Made by a program: the position numbers and the translations under genes. DNA of 12,683 nt from assembly GCA_009469665.1 (NCBI GenBank), contig SSTB01000222.1, positions 1-12,683 on the forward strand. Direction: 5' to 3'. The stretch's first letter is position 1, and each line of letters starts with the position of its first letter. This document shows positions 7,804-12,683 of this stretch, piece after piece. The notes beneath the pieces were generated by a model. It ran no database searches and was not told the origin of the DNA. It was given only the letters and a program-made list of their open reading frames with translations. The stretch comes from Azonexaceae bacterium (lineage in GTDB: Bacteria > Pseudomonadota > Gammaproteobacteria > Burkholderiales > Rhodocyclaceae).

Positions 7804-10755
7804 ATGCAGGAAGCCTCAGCAAAGCGTCGTTCCCTCTTTGTCCTGCTGGGCGGTCTCGCTGCCGCAGCCGTCATGCTCGTTTTGGGCGGTCACGCTGTTT
7901 ATCAATATACGTCCCAGAAACAGAAGATGGTCGCAGCGATGCGGCACGAAGCGAGCCGGAGTTTGGATAGTCTGAAGGCCAATATTGCGCCCTTCCTTGA
8001 GGCCTACGCGGCCAATGAGTATGCCAAGCTGTTGGTGACCGAAATGGATTTGCACCCGCTTAACGCTATTATCGTTCGCGATTTCAGCATGGGTCGAATT
8101 CTGGGACAGCCGGCATATGTAACGGGAATAATCCGAAGCCATGACGGATCCGTTTCGGAGTTTGATGCGGCTGACGCACAGCAACTGCAACGGGTCGAAA
8201 CGGCTTATCTCAGGGAAACGGCGCAGATCCGTTCTCATTCCGGCGAAGCGATCGGAGAGATCGTTATCTATATCAGCGACGAGACAATGCAGCTGCAATT
8301 GCGGCAGTTGCTGATGGAAAGCCTGGCAACCATGGTGGTGGTGGCTCTGCTACAGATAGGTCTTCTCGTGCTGATCGTACAGCGGGTCATTGTGCGGCCG
8401 CTGAAACACGTTGCCTCGGTCATCGGGCGTCGCGACAGCGATGGCATACCGTCATCGTCCGCTCCCGAGCTTGAATTTAGGGAAATTGCGGTACTTTCAG
8501 ACGCCATAAACACCATGCTGGAGGCGATCCGCAGGTCGCGCGATGCATTGAAGCAGGAGCGATCGCGCCTGAACTCAGTGATCGAAGGCACGAACGTCGG
8601 AACCTGGGAGTGGAATGTCCAGACCGGGGAAACCACCTTCAACGAACGCTGGGCAGAAATCATTGGCTACTCCCTGAAAGAGCTTGAACCAGTATCCATC
8701 GAGACCTGGATGAAGTTCGCTCACCCCGGCGATCTCGAACAGTCGGGGCAATTGCTGGAACAACACTTTGCCGGAGTGCTCCCGTATTACGAGTTTGAAG
8801 CCCGGATGCGTCACAAGGATGGTCATTGGGTCTGGGTGCTCGACCGTGGCAAGGTGGTCAGCCGAACCGACGACGGCAAGCCGCTCCTGATGTCAGGCAC
8901 ACATCAAGAGATCACCCTCAGGAAACAGATCGAGTCCAGACTTCAGGAAAGCGAATTGCTGCTGCGTTCCGCAATCGATACGATTGGTGAGGCTTTCGCT
9001 GTCTATGACGAACAGGATCGGCTGGTCATATGCAACGAGCAGTACCGGGCGTTCTATGCCGTATCGGCCCCGGTCATCGAACCCGGCAGGACGTTCGAGG
9101 AGATCATTCGTTACGGCATTGCGCATGGTCAATACGCAGACGCGGTTGGCCGTGAGGAGGACTGGATCGCTGACAGGCTCGAACAGCACCGGCTGGGAAA
9201 CGCGGAACTGATTCAGAAACTTGACGATGGCCGCTGGCTGCGGGTCAGGGAACGCAAGACACCCTTGGGCCACACCGTCGGCTTCCGCATCGACGTTACC
9301 AGCCTGATGCAGGCCAAGGAAGCTGCCGAGGCCGCCAATGTGGCCAAGAGCCGCTTCCTCGCCACCATGTCGCACGAAATCCGCACCCCGCTGAACGGGG
9401 TACTGGGAATGGCGCAGATGCTCCTCTCTGACGACATTTCTACGGAGGAGCGCAAGGATTACGCCCGCATCATTGTCAATTCCGGCCAGACGCTACTGAC
9501 CCTGCTCAATGACATACTCGACCTCTCCAGGGTGGAGGCCGGTCGCCTGGAACTTGAACAGATTCCCTTTCAACCAGCACAACTGATTCATGAAATCCAA
9601 TCGCTCTTCCAGGAAAGTGCACGTCATAAGCAACTCGAACTGAATGCACAGTGGTCAGGAGAAGCGCAAGCCCGCTATCTGGGTGACCCGCACCGTTTGC
9701 AGCAAATGCTGTCCAATCTGACCAGCAACGCCTTGAAGTTTACCGAGCATGGTTTTGTCGAAATTTTCGGTCGCGAACTCTCGGTTGAAGGCGACTCAGT
9801 GGTGCTCGAATTGGCTGTCATCGACACGGGGCCGGGTATCCCGTCCGACAAACAATCGCTCTTGTTCCAGCCGTTCAGTCAGATGGATAACTCATCCACC
9901 CGGCAATTCGGCGGCAGCGGACTCGGTTTGTCCATCGTGCGCAGTCTGGCCAGGATAATGGGCGGTGAAGTCGGGGTCGAGAGCACACTCGGGCAAGGTT
10001 CGCGATTCTGGATCCGCGTGCCAGTCGCTGTTGTGCCTGCTGGCCAGGATTCGCGCATCACGGACCGCCAAACCAACGACTCGACTGGCGAAGCAGCACC
10101 ATCGGGCTTGGCTGGACATGTGCTGGTTGTCGAGGACAACGCGACCAACCGCAAGGTGATTGAAGCGCTGCTGGTCAAACAAGGGCTTGCCGTTTCATCT
10201 GTGGAGGATGGCTGGCAGGGCGTGGAGACCGTGCAGCGTGATCCGACGGTCAGTCTTGTGCTGATGGATGTACAAATGCCAGTCATGGATGGCTACGAGG
10301 CCACCAAATCGATTCGGGAATGGGAGCACCGTAACGGCAGGGCAGCACTCCCGATCATTGCCCTGACCGCAAATGCCTTCGAGTCAGATAAGCAGCAGGC
10401 GTTCGGGGCGGGGATGAACGATTTCCTGGCCAAGCCGGTGACCGTGGATGACTTGCATACGACTTTGGCGAAGTGGCTCCCGGAAAGAGAGCAGCCAATC
10501 GATGAGAGTTCAACTGCTAGGGTGATTGATGCGATACAAATCCGCACGATCCTTGCCGAACTCCTGCCCCTGCTGGCTGCGAAACGTTTCGACGCAGTTC
10601 CCCGCTTCCGGGAACTGCAAAGGGAGGTTGCCGGTACTGACGTCGCGAGCAAGTTGGTGGCGGCCGGTAGACTCCTGGAGCAACTCAAATTTGCCGACGC
10701 ATTGATTCAATTGCGCCGAGTCGCCGAGGAAGAGGGATGGGAGAACCCGAATTGA
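7804..10755 (+). CDS. HK3: hybrid histidine kinase (periplasmic sensor-HAMP-PAS-PAS-HisKA-HATPase-REC)
   Basis: A 983-residue kinase. TM1 is at about 11-33, a periplasmic domain at 34-172, TM2 at 173-194 and HAMP at about 195-247. A PAS_3-type domain occupies about 255-377 and a second, PAS_7-like domain about 382-505. The transmitter has H524 in [10 protein letters not shown]638/N642, DTGPGI (674-679) and GGSGLGL (703-709). The receiver has E777/D778, D822 and K877. After it, residues about 905-975 form a helical extension without any histidine. The ATG at 7804 is preferred because it follows the binding-protein stop by 4 bp; a TTG at 7786 would add six residues and overlap that gene. The periplasmic domain is probably the docking surface for the upstream binding protein, as in TorS and LuxQ. 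HK3 overlaps HK4 by 19 bp, so all three genes form one operon. Its core is closest to HK2 here. The specific ligand and output are unknown. Confidence 0.93.
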   Translation: MQEASAKRRSLFVLLGGLAAAAVMLVLGGHAVYQYTSQKQKMVAAMRHEASRSLDSLKANIAPFLEAYAANEYAKLLVTEMDLHPLNAIIVRDFSMGRILGQPAYVTGIIRSHDGSVSEFDAADAQQLQRVETAYLRETAQIRSHSGEAIGEIVIYISDETMQLQLRQLLMESLATMVVVALLQIGLLVLIVQRVIVRPLKHVASVIGRRDSDGIPSSSAPELEFREIAVLSDAINTMLEAIRRSRDALKQERSRLNSVIEGTNVGTWEWNVQTGETTFNERWAEIIGYSLKELEPVSIETWMKFAHPGDLEQSGQLLEQHFAGVLPYYEFEARMRHKDGHWVWVLDRGKVVSRTDDGKPLLMSGTHQEITLRKQIESRLQESELLLRSAIDTIGEAFAVYDEQDRLVICNEQYRAFYAVSAPVIEPGRTFEEIIRYGIAHGQYADAVGREEDWIADRLEQHRLGNAELIQKLDDGRWLRVRERKTPLGHTVGFRIDVTSLMQAKEAAEAANVAKSRFLATMSHEIRTPLNGVLGMAQMLLSDDISTEERKDYARIIVNSGQTLLTLLNDILDLSRVEAGRLELEQIPFQPAQLIHEIQSLFQESARHKQLELNAQWSGEAQARYLGDPHRLQQMLSNLTSNALKFTEHGFVEIFGRELSVEGDSVVLELAVIDTGPGIPSDKQSLLFQPFSQMDNSSTRQFGGSGLGLSIVRSLARIMGGEVGVESTLGQGSRFWIRVPVAVVPAGQDSRITDRQTNDSTGEAAPSGLAGHVLVVEDNATNRKVIEALLVKQGLAVSSVEDGWQGVETVQRDPTVSLVLMDVQMPVMDGYEATKSIREWEHRNGRAALPIIALTANAFESDKQQAFGAGMNDFLAKPVTVDDLHTTLAKWLPEREQPIDESSTARVIDAIQIRTILAELLPLLAAKRFDAVPRFRELQREVAGTDVASKLVAAGRLLEQLKFADALIQLRRVAEEEGWENPN
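10726..10736 (+). promoter_or_regulatory. ribosome-binding site of HK4 inside HK3
   Basis: GAGGAAGAGGG immediately precedes the ATG at 10737, with AGGA 6 bases upstream of it. It lies in the last codons of HK3, so HK4 translation is expected to be coupled to HK3. A TTG five codons further on is a less likely start. Confidence 0.65.
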
Positions 10756-12380
10756 CACACACCAGGCCGCGGATACTGGCGATTGACGATACGCCAGCGA
10801 ATCTTATGACACTGGGCGAGGCGCTATCGCGCGACTTCGAACTCCATGTGGCCGCCAGCGGCCAAGAAGGCCTGGACATGGCACGCACGATGTGTCCTGA
10901 CCTGATCCTGCTTGATGTCATGATGCCTGGCATGGATGGCTATGAGGTTTGCAGCCGGCTCAAGGCCGACGAACACCTCGAACAGATTCCCGTCGTCTTC
11001 GTCACTGCCCTGAACGATGTCGGCAACGAGGCCAGGGGACTGCAACTCGGCGCCGTGGATTACCTGGCCAAACCAATCAATATCACCATTGCTCGCCAGC
11101 GCATTTTCAATCTGATCAAGATGGAGCAACTGCGCAAGACGGTTGAGGCCCAACGCGATCATCTAGAGGAAACGGTCCAAGCGAGAACCGAGGCGCTGTC
11201 CATCGCCAAGGAGGCTGCGGAATCCGCCAACCGTGCCAAGACGACCTTCCTGGCCAATATGAGTCACGAACTGCGCACACCCATGAACGGCATTATGGGG
11301 ATGATTGGTCTCGTGATGCGCAAACTCGATGACCCCGCGCTGAGGGATCGTCTGCAAAAAGCGGAAAAGGCCTCGCAGAATTTGCTGGACATCATCAATG
11401 ACGTGCTCGACATCTCAAAAATCGAGGCTGAGCGACTGACCCTAGAACGCGTCGAGTTCCCCATTGGCGAGGTCATTAAAAATCTTCACAGCCTGACCTT
11501 GCCCAAGGCCCAAGAAAAGAGTCTTACCCTTTCGATTCTCCTACCCGATGAGATCGCTGCACTGCGCGTGTCTGGCGACCCCCTCCGCCTGGGGCAAGTC
11601 CTGCTCAATCTGGCCGGCAATGCGCTGAAATTCACCTCCGATGGCAGCATAACGATTGGCGTCAGTCGTTTGCCGGACAAGGAAGAGAGAGTGCTGCTGC
11701 GTTTTTCGGTCAGTGATTCCGGTATTGGCATTGCGCCCGATGACCAGAAGAAGATTTTCAACGCCTTCGAGCAGGCGGATGCCTCGATGACGCGCAAGCA
11801 TGGTGGCACTGGCTTGGGGCTGACGATTTGCAAGCGCCTGGTTCAACTGATGAGCGGCGAGATTGGCGTCGAGAGTGAAGCTGGGAAGGGGAGTACTTTT
11901 ACCTTCACCGCCTGCTTTGAACCCAGTCGTGCCACTCCGGATTCGGCCGCAGCAAATACGACAATCGATGCAGAAAACCAGATCAAGGCAAGATTCGCCG
12001 GGCGGCGCATCCTGCTGGCCGAAGACGAGCCCATTAATCAGGAAGTCACGCTGGGTCTTCTGGAAGAGGCCGGGCTGGTGGCCGTACTCGCTGTCGACGG
12101 CATTGATGCCGTCGAGCAGGTACGCAGCAACCAGTTTTCCTTGGTCCTGATGGACATGCAAATGCCCAGAATGGGCGGCATCGAGGCAACGGGGGCTATT
12201 CGAAGGCTGTCCGGGTTCGAGCATATTCCCATCCTGGCTATGACGGCCAATGCCTTCGCCGATGATCGGGAGGCATGTTTTGCGGCAGGTATGAATGACT
12301 TCATTGCCAAACCCGTCAAGCCGGAGGTGATGTATGCCACCATTTTGAAGTGGCTGATTCGATCGGCTGGGGTAGCATGA
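10737..12380 (+). CDS. HK4: soluble receiver-kinase-receiver protein (REC-HisKA-HATPase-REC)
   Basis: A 547-residue protein without any membrane segment or signal peptide, so cytoplasmic. An N-terminal receiver (about 11-128) has the acidic pair D17/D18, phospho-acceptor D60, T90 and K112. A coiled coil (about 129-165) leads to HisKA with H177 in SHELRTPMN. The HATPase has N291/N295, DSGIGI (327-332) and GGTGLGL (356-362). A second receiver has E429/D430, D473 and K525. In this second receiver the usual MDG after the acceptor loop is MGG. The layout suggests that phosphorylation or an upstream kinase acting on D60 controls kinase activity, with D473 as exit receiver. Because it overlaps HK3, HK3 is the natural donor or partner, probably through an HPt step. 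Its transmitter and exit receiver are closer to HK1 than to HK3, so crosstalk with HK1 is conceivable. No effector domain is attached. Confidence 0.93.
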   Translation: MGEPELTHTRPRILAIDDTPANLMTLGEALSRDFELHVAASGQEGLDMARTMCPDLILLDVMMPGMDGYEVCSRLKADEHLEQIPVVFVTALNDVGNEARGLQLGAVDYLAKPINITIARQRIFNLIKMEQLRKTVEAQRDHLEETVQARTEALSIAKEAAESANRAKTTFLANMSHELRTPMNGIMGMIGLVMRKLDDPALRDRLQKAEKASQNLLDIINDVLDISKIEAERLTLERVEFPIGEVIKNLHSLTLPKAQEKSLTLSILLPDEIAALRVSGDPLRLGQVLLNLAGNALKFTSDGSITIGVSRLPDKEERVLLRFSVSDSGIGIAPDDQKKIFNAFEQADASMTRKHGGTGLGLTICKRLVQLMSGEIGVESEAGKGSTFTFTACFEPSRATPDSAAANTTIDAENQIKARFAGRRILLAEDEPINQEVTLGLLEEAGLVAVLAVDGIDAVEQVRSNQFSLVLMDMQMPRMGGIEATGAIRRLSGFEHIPILAMTANAFADDREACFAAGMNDFIAKPVKPEVMYATILKWLIRSAGVA

Positions 12381-12415
12381 ACACGTTTGAGCAAAAGCTC
12401 TAACTCATCTCCGCC

Positions 12416-12683
12416 ATGGAATCCCATTCCGCAACTGACAGTCTGAAATTGCTTGGCTTGACTGGCCTGTATGTGCTTACAGCTGTATTGGTTTCCAGTT
12501 TTTTCGGAAGGCAGGACGTTGTCAGCTTCACATGGATTGTGGTTGGAATTGCGGTCGCAATAGTGTTGCTGAATGGTTATCGCTATGCCCTCGGTGTACT
12601 GATTGGCACATTCATCGGCTTCCTGATTCGCGACCTAGGCTGGGAGGCAGCGCTGGGTGGGGCAATTCGATCTACTGCGGCTA
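12416..12683 (+). CDS. MASE1-type membrane sensor protein, 5' end only (cut by window edge)
   Basis: From the ATG at 12416 the frame stays open for 89 codons to the window end. After a short polar start the residues form hydrophobic spans at about 12-29, 38-53 and 57-71. The middle part, WIVVGIAVAIVLLNGYRYALG followed by VLIGTFIGFLI, resembles the first spans of MASE1 domains and aligns by eye with the start of HK2. MASE1 domains sit at the N-termini of histidine kinases and of GGDEF/EAL proteins, so this is probably another sensor; the output domain lies outside the window. It begins 35 bp after the HK4 stop in the same direction and may be the next gene of the operon. There is no good Shine-Dalgarno before this ATG. 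An in-frame TAA at 12401-12403 rules out a much earlier start. Confidence 0.72.
   Translation, partial: MESHSATDSLKLLGLTGLYVLTAVLVSSFFGRQDVVSFTWIVVGIAVAIVLLNGYRYALGVLIGTFIGFLIRDLGWEAALGGAIRSTAA

Noticed and set aside
12389..12400. GAGC-AAAA-GCTC hairpin after HK4 as a terminator
   Set aside because: The stem is only 4 bp with no U-tract, and the next gene starts 15 bp later in the same direction.
1..12683. Insertion sequences, prophage or CRISPR array
   Set aside because: I saw no transposase, integrase or phage genes and no regularly spaced direct repeats.

Overview
The window is almost entirely a two-component signalling locus. The overall look is a moderately GC-rich proteobacterium: SPI-type signal peptides, Shine-Dalgarno-led starts, and many hybrid kinases. 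A betaproteobacterium of the Rhodocyclales type (Dechloromonas/Azonexus-like) is my best guess, from the combination of a c-type heme sensor kinase, a bacteriohemerythrin fragment, MASE1/CHASE kinases and a binding-protein-coupled kinase. No taxonomic marker gene is present, so this is inference.

Layout. 1-162 (minus) is the 5' end of a small secreted protein cut by the window edge. 163-563 is a non-coding stretch rich in inverted repeats. 564-3251 (minus) is hybrid histidine kinase 1 (HK1), with a periplasmic Tll0287-like/DUF3365 domain carrying a CXXCH c-heme motif, then PAS-PAS-HisKA-HATPase-REC. 3252-3395 is a divergent control region with two 5-3-5 palindromes. 3396-3506 (plus) is a 36-codon fragment of a bacteriohemerythrin gene, ending in a TAA that lies in frame with, and one codon before, the next gene. 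3510-6719 (plus) is HK2, MASE1-CHASE-PAS-HisKA-HATPase-REC. After a 108-bp gap comes a tight plus-strand operon: 6828-7799 RbsB-like periplasmic binding protein, 7804-10755 HK3 (periplasmic sensor, HAMP, two PAS, HisKA, HATPase, REC, C-terminal helical extension), and 10737-12380 HK4 (soluble REC-HisKA-HATPase-REC). A further MASE1-type membrane protein starts at 12416 and runs off the right edge.

How it may work. The binding protein has no ABC permease or ATPase beside it and sits 4 bp upstream of a membrane kinase with a periplasmic domain of about 140 residues. This is the logic of TorT/TorS and LuxP/LuxQ, where a ligand-loaded binding protein drives a kinase. HK4 has no membrane segment and begins with an intact receiver, so it looks like a cytoplasmic relay that could take phosphate from HK3. 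The kinase cores fall into two visible paralogue pairs, HK1 with HK4 and HK2 with HK3. No recognisable HPt protein, DNA-binding regulator or diguanylate cyclase is in the window, so the output lies elsewhere. The heme-c sensor and the hemerythrin remnant suggest redox or diatomic-gas sensing for the left half; the ligand for the right half cannot be told from the sequence.
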